NCBI GenBank assembly: GCA_964020085.1
Contig: OZ026601.1
Location: 16,395,030-16,459,029 of the forward strand
Direction of reading: 5' to 3'
DNA from: Micromussa lordhowensis
Taxonomy: Eukaryota; Cnidaria; Anthozoa; Scleractinia; Lobophylliidae
DNA length: 64,000 bases
The position numbers and the translations under genes are program-made. The notes below the pieces were generated by a model. The model searched no databases. It had not been told where the DNA came from and saw nothing but the letters and a program-made list of their open reading frames with translations. How positions within the stretch are numbered: position 1 is the first letter of the stretch; every line of letters starts with the position of its first letter. This document shows, piece by piece, positions 1-12,341 of this stretch.

Positions 1-1544
1 ATGCACTCACTATAGCCTCAGTTAATATGTCATCCGCAGACCCATTTTCACTTCTTCCTGGATCTCCTTCATAGGACCACATAGGTCCCAAGAACAAGCT
101 GGCCCATGAATTGCCAAAGTAACTGTACATTGACTCCATCCATTTCTTGTAATCTTCAGATGCCCTTAGATTGCTGGCATCGTCACTTGCAAAAAATTTG
201 CAATTGAATGCAAGCAAGCCAAAAGGCATCACATCGACATTTATCCTTGCTCCAGAACCATCTGCCCTCATCTCACCAAGACATTTACATAGATCATAAA
301 TAACATTATCCTTCTCTTTCTCATGAAGGTGCTTCATCCCAGACAACAGCAACGGAAGTAAATCACGTGGGACAAAATATCTCAGTTCTTTGCTACAGTC
401 CATTTCAATCAGCATATGTAATAAACAAGTCAATAGCTGCATTCTTTGCTCTTTGGACAACCTGACGAAGTTCACAGTTACATACTGTAGAATTTCCCCA
501 GGTAATACAGTGTTGTGGCTAACCATTTGAGAAGAGACATCATCAAAATAAGTGATGCCGTAAGAGGTCTCAGCATCCTCTATAGTTTTAAATTCCTGCC
601 GCAACTTCTTCAACACCTTGGTTCGACAGGCTTGAGCTGCATTGAAAAAAAAAGGATAACATATTAAGTAAACAAGCATACAATTTGCTATTAAATTATA
701 AAATTAATTTACATTTAAAATGATACAAAATGCATTGTGTTAATGGCGATAAGTCAGGGGAATATGTACACTTTGTAGTGACTTTACATCCATTAACATT
801 ACTTGCTGGTTGAGACATTCTGTTACCTTTGAGATGTTTTGGATTTGCATGTTTTACTGCATTAAATATAATGTAAGACACAAGTGTTATCCGACAAATT
901 CTAGCTCATAGCAAAACTGCTGTTCTGCTCATGCCCTACTCTGTAAACTGACTTGTAAAGCCCTTCACACCCAACATAATAATTGTGTTGCATGATGCTT
1001 TGCCATTTTTCTTCTATAATGAAACAGATCCTTAAATCAGGACTGATGGAATAGTTCTCAAAGCATACAGAAACAAAGAGGAATAAAACTGGTCGAATAC
1101 AAAACTCAAATTCAACATTTACCAGATCTTAAAGCTCTTCCACTGTTCTCAGCAACAGCAGAGGCACAAGCCTCCCAGAATTCAGATTTTTTATGAGCTG
1201 GCCACTTGTTGTCCTCAGTATAAAGAGCCACATACTGAACAAGAGCAATAAGCTCTTCTCTTGACCAGTCGGCTACTGTATTAGTATTAGTTTCCTAAAG
1301 GAAAGAAAAATACTTATCACACGGTCGCCTATATTCAACACAGCTTCAACACTTCTAAGCTTACAACGCAAAAATTTCAATGTGCTTATTTGTGAATAAC
1401 ATAACTTACTGGAGGTGTGATATTGAACAACGACTTTCGTGAAAATCTTGAGCTAGATTTTCCTTTTGAGGTCTTTGCATCCGGCTTTCCTGGTGTATCA
1501 CCAGTAGGTTCATCGTGGCTTCTTTTTTCTCTTCGAGAAGACAT
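1..1544 (-). CDS. Myb/SANT-like DNA-binding protein, first three coding exons (3' part outside window)
   Basis: Three exons with clean splice signals are read on the minus strand: 1544-1410 (starts at ATG, donor GTAAGT), 1294-1123 (acceptor after TTTCCTTTAG, donor GTAAAT) and 636 to beyond base 1 (acceptor TTCAATGCAG). Their phases join without a stop. Exon 1 encodes a basic, serine-rich N-terminus (starts MSSRREKRSHDEP). Exon 2 encodes a Myb/SANT-like helical domain (ADWSREELIALVQYV, then WPAHKKSEFWEACA). It runs into RSAQACRTKVLKKL, the usual end of such a domain. Exon 3 is a helical region of about 210 residues that I do not recognise. A DNA-binding nuclear role is inferred from the SANT-like domain. 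The codons are undamaged, unlike most genes in the window, so this is probably a real host gene. The start is the first ATG in an exon whose upstream sequence is not coding in this frame. Confidence 0.8.
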
Positions 1545-2870
1545 AACTACGAAAAAATAGCACTAGTTAAAGGGGTACAAATACCAGGAAAACAACCTAG
1601 CTTCCCTTTGTGTCCCTTGTGTTTGGCGACGGTGTTGTCTTGTTTACCGCCAAAAAACCCTCAAACTTTAGACAAATATAGCAGGAAAATGGTCAGGGGT
1701 GCGATGGGGTGCGATGTCTCAAAAAGAAAGTTTGATTATTCTAGAATACGATGACAAATTTTTAATGGTTGTTGTTAAGATTGTCTATTTTATTTCTTTT
1801 CGTTCACGTTTTTTGTTTACTTTCTTTCTTTCACAATGCTCGCTAAGGCTTGTGGTATTGCGCAACTTAGGTCACGCCGTCTTGGCCAAAGTTCAGTCGG
1901 CTTCTTGTGTAGAATAAGTAAGAAGTGTAAAGCCACGCGTTCAAGTCAAGTCGCCTTTTTTGCGCTCTTCTCCTCGAGTATTTCTACTGTGTGGGTCAGA
2001 TATGTAAGTGATTTTGTCTCTTTGTTATGTTAATGTAATTCTTGTCGATTTTATTGTTGCACGATTCGATTTTGGTTCAAATCCATTGTTATTGTTTTCC
2101 CTCGTGCATATGCAAATAAGTAGTCTGTTCGAAGCATTATAAATGGAACCTGTACTTTCGTGTTTATTTCTTAATTACCATTTGTATTGTTTCAAGCATG
2201 TTTTGGTTCCTTAAGTTTATCAATATTTCATTTTCAGTTAGTTGATTACCTTTCATGTGCGGAACATTATTATTTCAATGTAGAATTAACAGAGTAGTTT
2301 GCTTCGCGACCTTTGTATTTAGTTTATTTTAGCCCTATATTTAGTTGTATTTTGTAAGCATTGTTTTCAGTTTACGAGCATCATCGAACCCTCCTCGTTG
2401 ACCCGAAATAAATCCAATTTCACCGTCTTCAAGTTGGAGTCTTTGTCTCAGTAAACTACGCCCCCCATTGACTCGCGACACGTCTTGATCTTGCGTTGCA
2501 ATCCTCGATAGTCGCTGTCGTAACAGTTGTAAAACACACTGTTTCGGAGCAATAAGACAATAAACATGAACACCGCAAATCGTGACTGCAAGCCGCCATT
2601 TTCGACTCGCTCTCAATTGAATCTTGATATCGGCAGTAGCATTCAACTAAATGGAGGAAAAAAGCAATATATATAATCTTTAGATCCTTACCTATCTTTT
2701 CCGTTAGCTAGTTAGATTCCAAAACAATTCCATCTCGAGAAAAACCATAGTGAAAATCTCTCCTTCCTTTGGACAACGATTGCTTTCAAATCGACTTGTG
2801 AGAAAATACACGCTTCTGATTGGTGGATTACCTCTACCATAATGCAGTTCGGCACGTGTCCAACCTCCTC
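1545..2870. other. intergenic, upstream of the Myb/SANT-like gene
   Basis: No convincing gene. Several short open frames exist on both strands (for example minus 2646-2341), but none has a recognisable domain or splice partner. The stretch must contain the promoter of the gene starting at 1544; no clear TATA box or initiator was identified. Confidence 0.5.
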
Positions 2871-3059
2871 TGGCACTTGACTTACGCATTTTTAAGATTT
2901 TCTTTAGTCTTTGACTTGTTTTTTTGCTGATTTTAAGTTTCGTTGGCTGTTCCTATATTCCAAAAGAAACGTTCCTCTAGTATGGACTGTTCCTCATTTT
3001 TGTAATCCTGTTGACTATAAGAGGACCAGATTTTTACAAGATAGGAACAAAACGTTCAC

Positions 3060-3460
3060 TCTAGTGTAAAAGGGGAACATTTCGTTCCGAGTTCCCAATT
3101 GTAAATGGAACACATTCTTCCTAAATTGATAAATTAGGACTGTTTTGTTTCGAGTTCCTCTCTGTAAATGGAACACATTGTTCCTAAATTGTTCACTTAG
3201 GACTGTTTTGTTCCGAGCTCCTATCTGTAAATGGAACACATTGTTTCCAAATTGATCATTTAGGACTGTTTTGTTCGGAGTTCCTATCTGTGAATGGAAC
3301 ACATTGTTCCCAAATTGCTAATGTAGGACACTTTTTGTTCCAAGGTCCTCTATGTGAAGAGAACATATTGTTCCCAAATTGGTCATCTGGAAACATATTT
3401 CGGACCATTTTTCTATGCGTTCCCATGTTGTTCCCAAATTAAAGTACCCTTTGTAAATGA
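3060..3460. repeat. 63-bp tandem array, copy 1 (about 6 degenerate units)
   Basis: Units of about 63 bp contain TGTTTTGTTCCGAGTTCC followed by a 15-bp inverted repeat of the form GGAACAnnnTGTTCC (for example at about 3172 and 3296). Because 63 is a multiple of 3, repetitive open frames appear on both strands; these are not genes. The array ends about 200 bp before the recombinase start at 3673. It matches the larger array at 9.4-10.3 kb in sequence, orientation and position. The shared sequence begins earlier, at about 2880. Confidence 0.9.
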
Positions 3461-3672
3461 GGCAAACAATAGGGCACGCTCAGACCTGCTTGGGCGAGTT
3501 TGCTTGCATGTCACTGTCATGAATTTTGCACAATAGTAACGAGGGCAGGCAAGTAAGGGCATGCCTTGGCAAATATAAACATATATGCAGTTCTTTTGCT
3601 TGTCATCCGCTCCTTGATTATGGTTCAGCTTTCAAGGAGATCGTGTTGGCCAAATGCTCTTAAAAAACCAAA

Positions 3673-5388
3673 ATGAGCAAGAAGTGCAAAGTCAATTGGT
3701 CGGATATCAATGGAGCATCACCCAAACCGAAACGGCTTCACTTGGAAAAGGATGAAACCGACAGCTTGTTTCACTGCTTAATACAAGAGTGTGAGCATGA
3801 TGGATTTCACAGTCAAAGAGGGTGCAGAAAACATGTTAATAACAAGCACAGTTGGTTCTTTTATTTTGATGAAAAGCCCAATTTGACAGAAATCACAGAT
3901 TCACTAAAGCTAGCAAGAAATGTTTCAATGATGAACACTATTCAAGATCAAACAAGTCAGACCACAAAGCATGCCGTGAAGTTACTTCCCTCGTTTTAAT
4001 TATGGTATGACATTGGCGAAGTATTCACGAAATGGTTGACTGGAAGTGGTGGTGGTTACAAGAAAGATCGTGCAGCCCAACAGATAGTTACAAGATGCTT
4101 CAAGTTTCTTAGATTTTGTTGTAAAGACGAGGAAGAGTTGACTTTTGATGTGGTGGACTTTGGTTTGTGTTCTCCAAATTTGTTGTTCAAGTTTATCGAC
4201 TACTTACAAGACGACTGCAAGCTCGGCCATGGTGGATGTTTGGGCTACATAGATGCTATTTCTGAAATGATCGACTTCAGAAAACTTCATGGCGCATCAG
4301 AGGCCATTTTTCAAAAATTCTCTGCAACAGAGTTGTACCTCAAAAAAACGAGAAAGACAGTTGCAAAGATGATGAGATTGCAGTGGACACAAGATTTAGA
4401 CATTTAGACACTGGAAGCAAGAGGCCACTGGGCAACAATGGAGGAATTGTTGGAAGTCGTGAAGTTCCATCTGCCGCGCTACGAGAATACCGTGAAGATT
4501 TGCAAATCGAGTCCAGCTCAAGTTAACCCCTCAGCCTTGACATTCGCCACGAGGTGTGTAGCCATGTATCTGTTCATCAAAGTGAAGGGATCACGTCCCA
4601 TGACCTATCCATATTTGACGGTGAAAATGATTACTGCAGCTAAGGAAAAGGGTGGATTCATTGATCAGAAAACGTTCAAGACTGCTGGAAAGTACGGATT
4701 TGATTCTTTGATTCTGTCCGATGCAAACATGCAAGTGCTCAATGGCTACATCTCTTACGTCAGACCATTGCTTAAACCCCAGTGTGACTTTGTTTTCGTC
4801 AACAGAAATGGAGGTCAACATGGTAAATTGGGCGAGATCATGAGCAAACTGGTGTTTGATGCAATTGGAAAGTACATTCATCCTACGCGTTATCGCCAAA
4901 TTGTCGAAACGGAAAGCCTCAATCAGCTCACCAGCGAAGAGCAAAGGATTTTGTCGGAAGACCAAAAACACAGTTCTGCTGTTGCCAAAGTTCACTATCA
5001 AAAGCGGAGATCGCGCGAAGTTGCCGTGAAGGCTCACGAGTGTCTACAAAAGCTTCAAGGAAGCAAGGGTTCAGAAGTAGACGAAGACGTACAGGCGAGG
5101 TTTGGTGATTCAACTTTAAGCCCGACACTCTCGGTTGACACTACGGAAAAGGCAAGCTTGTCTCCCCCCAGGAAGGTTGAGAACCTGCGTATTCAAAAGA
5201 AACTTTACCGGGTGATGAAATTCACGGCAGATGAGGACCATTTTCTCAAGAAAGGAATTATTAGACACGGATATGGACAGTGGACAGCTATTCTGAGAGA
5301 TTCGGATTTGAAATTTCAAGAGGGAAGAACAGCGGACTCTCTAAAGAAAAGGGCGGGACTCAAATTTTCATCGGGGCCATACACCTGA
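3673..5388 (+). pseudogene. C2H2-tyrosine recombinase-Myb protein, copy 1 (two stop codons)
   Basis: One reading frame runs from ATG at 3673 to the stop at 5388, broken by TAA after LLPSF (3997-3999) and TAG after LDI (4405-4407); copy 2 has sense codons at both sites. Order of parts: a C2H2-like finger (C-x4-C, then HVNNKH) in the first 60 residues; a helical core-binding-like region; the recombinase catalytic region in 4438-5040; a C-terminal Myb/SANT domain (FTADEDHFLKKGI ... GQWTAIL ... GRTADSLKKR). Numbered from the ATG at 4438, the likely catalytic residues are R53 (KGSRPMTYPYL), T150/R153 of TRYR (family norm HxxR), H178 and Y187. The leader (3480-3672), with a TATATG stretch, is conserved in copy 2 and probably holds the promoter. 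DNA cutting and joining is known for the superfamily; the substrate here is unknown. Confidence 0.85.
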
Positions 5389-5624
5389 ACTGAACTGAAC
5401 ACATATCTGCTACTCAGAAAGCTTATCGTGCTTTTGGGTTAAACTAAAAATTGCAATACCGTGACCAATTCATTTCAAAAGTTAATGATTCTTGCAATTT
5501 TATTCACAATACCTCGTTTAAGAGGTGTAATAAACATAACTCTTCGAATGATCTGTCCTCTATTGTTGGCTAGAAAAGTACTTAGTAATTCTATTGTTAC
5601 ATTGTCTTTTGGCAGTTTAGGATT

Positions 5625-8385
5625 TCACGCTTTTTGATCGCAGCCTCTTTCCTCTTGCTTGCGAGCTGGCCTTGCATGTTGTCTCAAACGCGCTGTGACA
5701 CGTATGCCAGCTGGGCAAAGGGGTATGAAGATGTCTTCGTTGTCGTCGTCAACTGCCGCTCCGGGGCTATAATTCTGGCCACCCGTGTGGTCACCCGGGT
5801 CTTCTTGCGCACATCCTTCTTCTTGCGGTGTAGCAGAGAGCGACGACTGATCAAGTTCTTCCACTGTCGGCAAGGCCTGGAAGAGGGTGGTGACCAGGTC
5901 TCCGTGTTCTTTGCTCAAGAGTCCGAGAGCAACACAAGCTCTCTTTCTCTCCTCCAAGGCGAGGGGGCAATCAAGATTAAGGCCCAGATTCTGGTGATGC
6001 TGCTTCAGCTTCTCTTGCAGCAAGAGTTTGTACGCTTCGAGAGATGCCCTTGACTGGCTGTCGACTCCTGCCTTGAGCAGATTTACAGTAGTTTTGTGAA
6101 GCTCTCTCTCCGTTGACTGCAGCCAGGACCCCTGGAATGCTTGTCTGGCTTTCGTTCGCCTTGTAACTAGCTCTTCTCGCAAGGACTGCCGTCTGTAATC
6201 TGCCAGATCTTCGGTGATCGGTGTAGGCAGTGGATCTGAGGCATCTTCTGGGAGCAATTCCGCATGTTCTCTGCTTACTCCGCGCGTCATGAGTTGCTGT
6301 TGTCTTTGCCGGTATGCGTCTCTGTGCCAGTCTTGCATTCTTACGTTGTCATGGAGATGCTTTTCTAGAACTCGAGCAGCTTGGCGGTGTCTCAGGGAAA
6401 TCAAAGAACACTCCTCAACGATTTGTCTCAAAGTGGCAATGCTTGGAACCTCGTTCGAGCCATCGTGTTCTTCACCACTGCCGTCTTCACGTCCCAGAAC
6501 GTCCTCGTCACCAGTTTCCTTTGAGGGATCGGCCAAAACATCTACGAGCACCATCTTTCTGAGGGCTTCTTTTTCACCCTCTGGCAGAGTGCCATTGTTT
6601 TCCATCTCTTGGTCCACCTCTCCTTTATCCGAATTCTCTGATGTGTCTTCTTCCTCTTCTGCTCAACGGGCATTTTTTGCCGCCCACGCTATGCATTCCA
6701 TGGGGTGTTTTCTAAGCCAGTCAGCGGCTCTCTTTTTCGGCGCTGCGAGGCTCTTGAAAGTGTAGTTCTTCAGTCGTCGATCCATAGCAGGCTGGTCTTC
6801 TGCCTTAAACTCAAGTTTCTGCTGGGCCCTAATCAGCATCGGACAGCGATTAATGAAGGATCTTGCGGTTTGATACTTTACGTCGCAGGCGGTGTACCCT
6901 CCCTGCGTCAATATTTTCCAGTCGTCTATGTCCATGGTCGACGTAGACGCCTCGTCAATGAAGATGACTTCTGTCGATTTAGTGATCATCGACTTGTTAA
7001 ACGCCCTTTGCTTCGTAACGGTTGCTATTTTGCTATGATGAACCAACGCGAGGATTGGCAGGAACAGACTCGTTTTGCCGCTATTGGCATCGCCAATGAG
7101 GCATGGCACTCTGTCCTTGTGGCTCATACTTTACAAACGCTCTTGGCGTGACAAGGCCGATTTTCTCTTCTGGAATGGGGCTGTTCAGAAAGCTTCTCTC
7201 CTTAATTGACCAGCATTGTCCCGAGTTCACCTCTATGAGGTTGTAGTCGACGCATATCGAACGAATAACCTCGCAATCAGGATCTGCAAGGACATCAATG
7301 ACCTTCCTTATGCTCTGAAGGAGTCTTGATTTGAATGACTCATTTGCTGCCAGGCAATTGATGAAAGCTTTGACTTCACACTTGTAGGCGTACGTGAATT
7401 TGGCCATCGGACACTTTTTGTAAATTTTTCCACGAAACAGGGCGTATTCCATGCTTTTCATTTCTATTCCAATGTCGTTGATTAACACCGTTAATTTGTC
7501 GGAAAGCCTTGTTTCGTCATTCTCTGGTGCACTGTTTAGGTTTTCTAGGCTAAAACCAAACTGGTCGATCACCAGCTTGGCATCTTGCATCTTTTTCACT
7601 GCAAGCTGTAACGGAGCATTAAATGAAGGATTTACCAGGCACACTCCGGCGGCGCTCTCTGTACCGCAGTTTTCGCTGTCAAACAAATCACCGTCCCCGA
7701 CCAAGATCTCCATTTCTTCTTTACAACAGTGTTCATACGACGAATTGATCAAGTCCTGTATCATCGGATTCTTGTGATCTTTCAGAACATTGTACAAGGC
7801 TTTCATTGCAATGGATTCTCTGCCTTCACAACAGGGTACCTGCAACACAAAATTGTTCGTGAGCAATTAATGTAATTATGCTGAAGTCTTTGCAAGTTTT
7901 TCACCACTCAGACTTGATAGTATCTCCTCCACATCGATACATGGAACTATGCTCATCAAACATTCTAGGTTTTAAATATTATCTCTGGGGTTTCCGTATA
8001 TGCAACGATCAAGTAAAACAAGACCGTACATGATCAATCAATCTGTTTGATTTTTTAACAAGCCGGGGTCTTCTCACATTCTTAACAAGAACTACTTTAA
8101 AAATGGTATACCTGATTTGCCATAGTTTCCACGTCACAATCTAGAAGCGCACGGTGTATGAAGATGGGGTTTGCAGGGGCCCCGTTGGGCGTAGTCAATG
8201 CTATCCCATTATTGATTGTGGGACGTAGTTTCTCGTCTACTACAGTCGAATGATTCGAAAGACATACTGGACTTGCGTTGCTGGCAACTTGACTTGGTGT
8301 TACGACTTCATCATTACTGTCATCACTTTGGGGGTCTGGCGCGCTTGCTTGCTTTTTCCCCTTACCCTTTGGGTGTCCTTGTGCA
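5625..8385 (-). pseudogene. SF3-type helicase/ATPase gene, converging on recombinase copy 1
   Basis: Two exons are clear: 8385-8112 (acceptor AATAAG, donor GTATAC) and 7839 downward (acceptor TGTTGCAG), joining in phase. The second exon carries the helicase: Walker A LIGDANSGKTS, Walker B EVIFIDEAS, then LTQGG and a late DRRLKNYTF that could supply the arginine finger. This order fits superfamily 3 helicases of small DNA replicons, which unwind DNA as rings. Two lesions are seen. A one-base frameshift lies near 7115-7125, just before Walker A. An in-frame TGA follows KNAR (6663-6665), after which the frame stays open to 5625 and encodes an acidic then Q/R-rich coiled-coil-like tail. It is unclear whether that TGA is a true stop or a lesion. 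The gene ends about 240 bp from the recombinase end, tail to tail. Confidence 0.8.
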
Positions 8386-8499
8386 CTTATTGCAGAAAAG
8401 AAACGCCACGTTTCAAACTCCTGTTAAAAGTACAAGAACATTGACTTTAGACATCTCCAAGATATTTTATGAATCAAACGAGCAGCAGTCCTAAGTTTT

Positions 8500-9070
8500 C
8501 TTTAAGAGCTCTTCAACTTACAGTTTGACATGACTGTTAGCAAATTGATAATACTTCCTAACAGTGGCGGATTTCACGGATTTTGCGGATGAGAGTGCTA
8601 CAGCAACTTACAGTTTAAAATGACAGCTGCCCAATTGATAAGAGTTCTCTATATGCAACGGATTTCACGGATTTTGCGGATACGATAAGTATTATTATTA
8701 ATACCTCTCTTTTTTACTGTAAGTATCTAAGATTTAAATAATAATAATAATAATAATCAATTACTTTTCTTTTGAACTGTAAGTATACATATATATATAC
8801 TGTAAGTATATATATATATTTAAATAAAAACATTTCCGCAAAATCCGTGAAATCCACTGCATTTGGATATTTTTTGTGACAGTCTAAACTTCCAGTTCTA
8901 CATGCCAGTCTGGCAAGCAATTCCGCAAAATCCGTGAATTCCGTCCTATTTGGATCTTTTAGAGAGGGTGTGAACTTCCAGTTTCAAATGGCAGTCGGCC
9001 ACTTGGTAAGATATTCTAATTGCCACGGATTTTAAGGATTTTACGGAGATATGAATATGTTAACTATGTA
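8500..9070. repeat. cluster of inverted copies of a 20-bp motif (MITE-like)
   Basis: The motif GATTTCACGGATTTTGCGGA appears on the plus strand near 8570 and 8650, inverted near 8832 and 8922, and diverged near 9025. The words ACTGTAAGTAT and AACTTCCAGTTT recur between copies. An (AAT)n run lies at 8738-8757 and AT-rich steps at 8788-8820. The same motif and words occur in the foldback repeat at 13.8-14.3 kb, so both probably derive from one miniature transposon family. Confidence 0.65.
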
Positions 9071-9429
9071 GTCTTCTCTTTATTACTGTAAGTATGCCTT
9101 ATAAATATTAAGTATATTCTTAAAGTCACTTAGGGAACAGGGACATTTGGGAAACGATTCTCCACATTTCCCAAAATTTTATCATGGCGCGTTTTGCTGT
9201 CTTTGAGCGAATAAAACTTCACCAGATTTTTAAGGCTGCTTCCATTTCACCTTCGCGCTTGACTCACGCTTTTGTGAGTTTTTCTTTTAATTCTTTAGCT
9301 CATTTTTGCTAATTTTAAATTTTGTTGGCTGTTCCGATATTACAAAAGGAACGTTCCTCGTTCCTCATTTTTGTGTTCCTATTGACTTTAAGAGGACCAA
9401 CTTTTTTACAAGGTAGGAACAAAACGTTC

Positions 9430-10275
9430 GCTCTGGTGTAAAAGAGGAAAATTTCGTTCCGAGTTCCTATCTGTGAATGGAACACACTGTTCCCAAATTG
9501 GTCATTTAGGACTGTTTTGTTCCGAGTTCCTATCTGTGAATGGAACACACTGTTCACAAATTGTTCACTTAGGACTGTTTTGTTCCGAGTTCCTATCCGT
9601 AAATGGAACACACTGTTCCCAAATTAGTCAATTAGGACTGTTTTGTTCCGAGTTCCTATCTGTAAATGGAACACACTGTTCCGAAATTGGACAATTAGGA
9701 CTGTTTTGTTCCGAGTTCCTATCTGTAAATGGAATACGCTGTTCCGAAATTGGACAATTAGGACTGTTTTGTTCCGAGTTCCTATCTGTAAATGGAACAC
9801 ACTGTTCCGAAATTGGACAATTAGGACTGTTTTGTTCCGAGTTCCTATCTGTGAATGGAAGACTCTGTTCCCAAACTGGTCATTTAGGACCAAATTTTGG
9901 ACTGTTTTGTTCCGAGTTCCTATCTGTGAATGGAACACACTGTGCCGAAATTGGACAATTAGGACTGTTTTGTTCCGAGTTCCTATCTGTAAATGGAACA
10001 CGCTGTTCCGAAATTGGACAATTAGGACTGTTTTGTTCCGAGTTCCTATCTGGGAATGGAAGACTCTGTTCCCAGACTGGTCATTTAGGACTGTTTTGTT
10101 CCGAGTTCCTATCTGTGAATGGAACACACTGTTCACAAATTGGTCATTTAAGACTGTTTTGTTCCGAGTTCCTATCTGTGAATGGAAGACACTGTTCACA
10201 AATTGGTCATTTAGGACTGATTTGTTCCGAATTCCTCTCTGTGAATGGGAGACTTTGTTCCCAAATTAAGAAGTC
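9430..10275. repeat. 63-bp tandem array, copy 2 (13 units)
   Basis: Thirteen consecutive units of 63 bp can be counted; one near 9890 carries a 12-bp insertion. Most contain GGAACACACTGTTCC, a near-perfect 15-bp inverted repeat with a 3-bp spacer, and TGTTTTGTTCCGAGTTCC. The 63-bp period leaves long repetitive frames open on both strands, which I do not call genes. The array ends about 200 bp before the recombinase start at 10474. Its unique left flank (9255-9430) matches 2880-3060, so the array was copied as part of a larger module. Confidence 0.95.
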
Positions 10276-10473
10276 CTTTTTAATGAAGCAGACAACCGGG
10301 CACGCACGGACCTGCTTGGGCAAATTTGCTTGCATCTTACCGTCATGAATTTTGCACAATAGTAATGAGGACGGGCAAGTAAGGGCATGCCTTGGCAAAT
10401 GCAGATTTATATGCAGTTCCTCTATTGGTCATTGGTTGTTACTGTGGGTCAAATGTTCCGTTAGAGAGACAAA

Positions 10474-12166
10474 ATGAGCAAGAAGTGCAAAGTCAATTGG
10501 TCGGATATCGATGGAGCGTCACCCAAACCAAAACGCCTTCACTTGGAAAAAGATGAAGGCGACAGTTTGTATCACTGCCCAATACAAGAGTGTGATCATG
10601 ATGGATTTCAAAGTCAAAGAGGGTGCAGAAAGCACGTAATACCAAGCACAGTTGGTTCTTCTATTTTGACGAAAAACCCGATTCGAAAAAAATGGATTTT
10701 CCGATGAAGAACACAATTCAAGATCAAACAAGTGAAACCACAAAGCATGCTGTTAAGTTACTTCCATCGTTTTCATCATCATGTGATATCGGCGAAGTAT
10801 TCACGAAATGGTTGACTGGAAGTGGCGGTGGTTGCAAGAAAGATCGCACAGCTCAACAAATAGTGACAAGATGCTTGAAGTTTCTGAGATTTTGCTGCGA
10901 AGACCAGGAAGAGTTGACTTTTGACGTGGTGGACTTTAGTTTGTGTTCTCCAAATCTGTTGTTCAAGTTCATCGACTACTTACAAGACGAATGTAAGCTT
11001 GGACACGGTGGACATTTAGGCTACAAAGATGCAATTTCTGAAATGATCGACTTCAGAAAACTTCATGGCGCATCGGAGGCAGTTCTTCGAAAGTTCTCTG
11101 CAACAGAGTTGTACCTCAAAAGAGCATGCAAGACAGTTGCAAAAATGATGAGATTGCAGTGGACTCAAGATTTTGACATTGAGACACTGGAAGCAAGAGG
11201 CCACTGGGCAACAATGGAAGAATTGTTGGAGGTTGTGAAATTTCATCTGCCACGCTACGAAAATACCGTGAAGATTTGCAAATCAAGTCCAGCTCAAGTT
11301 AACCCTTCAGATTTGACATTTGCCACGAAATTCGTAGCCGTGTATCTGTTCATCAAAGTGAAGGGGTCACGTCCCATGACTCATCCATATTTGACGGTGG
11401 ACATGGTTGCTACGGCTAAGGAAAAGGGCGGATTCATTGATCAGAAAACGTTCAAGACTGCTGGAAAGTACGGATTTGATTCTTTGATTCTGACAGATGC
11501 AAACATGCAAGTGCTCGATGGTTACATCTCGTACGTCAGACCGCTTCTCAAACCCCAGTGTGATTTCGTTCTGGTCAACAGAAATGGCGGCCAACATGGT
11601 AAATTGGGCGAGATTATGAGCAAACTGGTTTTTGATGCAATTGGAAAATAATTCATCCTACGCGCTATCGCCAAATTGTCGAAACGGAAAGCCTCAATCA
11701 GCTCACCAGCGAGGAGCAAAGGATTTTGTCGGAAGACCAGAAACACAGTTCTGCTGTTGCCAAAGTTCACTACCAAAAGCGGAGATCGCGCGAAGTTGCT
11801 GTGAAGGCTCATGAGTGTCTACAAAAGCTTCAAGGAAGCAAGGAGTCAGAGGTGGACGAAGATGTACAGGCGAGGTTTGGTGGTTCAACTTCTAGCTCGA
11901 CAATGTCGGTTGAAACTATGGAAAAAGCAAGCTTGTCCCTTCCCAGAAAGGCGGTCATTCCCACTGAGAACCTGCGAACTCAGAGAAGACTTCATCGGGT
12001 TATTAAATTTACGGCAGACGAGGACGATTTTCTCAAACGAGGAATTGACAGGCATGGACATGGACAATGGACCGCCATTCTTAGAGATAGCGAGTTCAAA
12101 TTTCAAACGGGAAGAACAGCAGATTCTCTAAAGAAAAGGGCTGGACTCAAAATGCCTCAAGGTTAA
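10474..12166 (+). pseudogene. C2H2-tyrosine recombinase-Myb protein, copy 2 (two frameshifts)
   Basis: This is a close paralogue of 3673-5388 in the same orientation, from MSKKCKVNWSDI to the Myb domain (FTADEDDFLKRGIDRHG). The codons that are stops in copy 1 are sense here. Instead, a one-base deletion in the zinc-finger region near 10636-10650 and another at 11648-11651 (after DAIGK, just before the TRYR motif) split the frame into 10474-10707, 10623-11651 and 11726-12166. Catalytic positions can still be read: Arg in KGSRPMTHPYL, then T-R-Y-R, then H and Y nine residues apart in the 11726-12166 frame. Copies 1 and 2 share no disabling lesion, so each probably decayed after duplication. The protein is inferred to bind and recombine DNA; a plausible binding target is the array just upstream. 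Confidence 0.85.
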
Positions 12167-12341
12167 CAACACTACGAACGTGTACAAAGAAGGCAGTCTT
12201 AGCGTTAAACTCTGTTTATCTTTCAAATGCATGTATATACAATCCTTAAACAATTAGTTGAGTGAATCCTGAGTTCACATTAAATTCTTACGGCGCCTAA
12301 ACTTGGTATAGGGACATTCGTTTTGCTATTTTCTGTCATTT

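Noticed and set aside
9473..10348. Open frames of 191-291 residues on both strands over the 63-bp array
   Set aside because: They only reflect a repeat period divisible by three; peptide repeats occur on both strands and in two frames.
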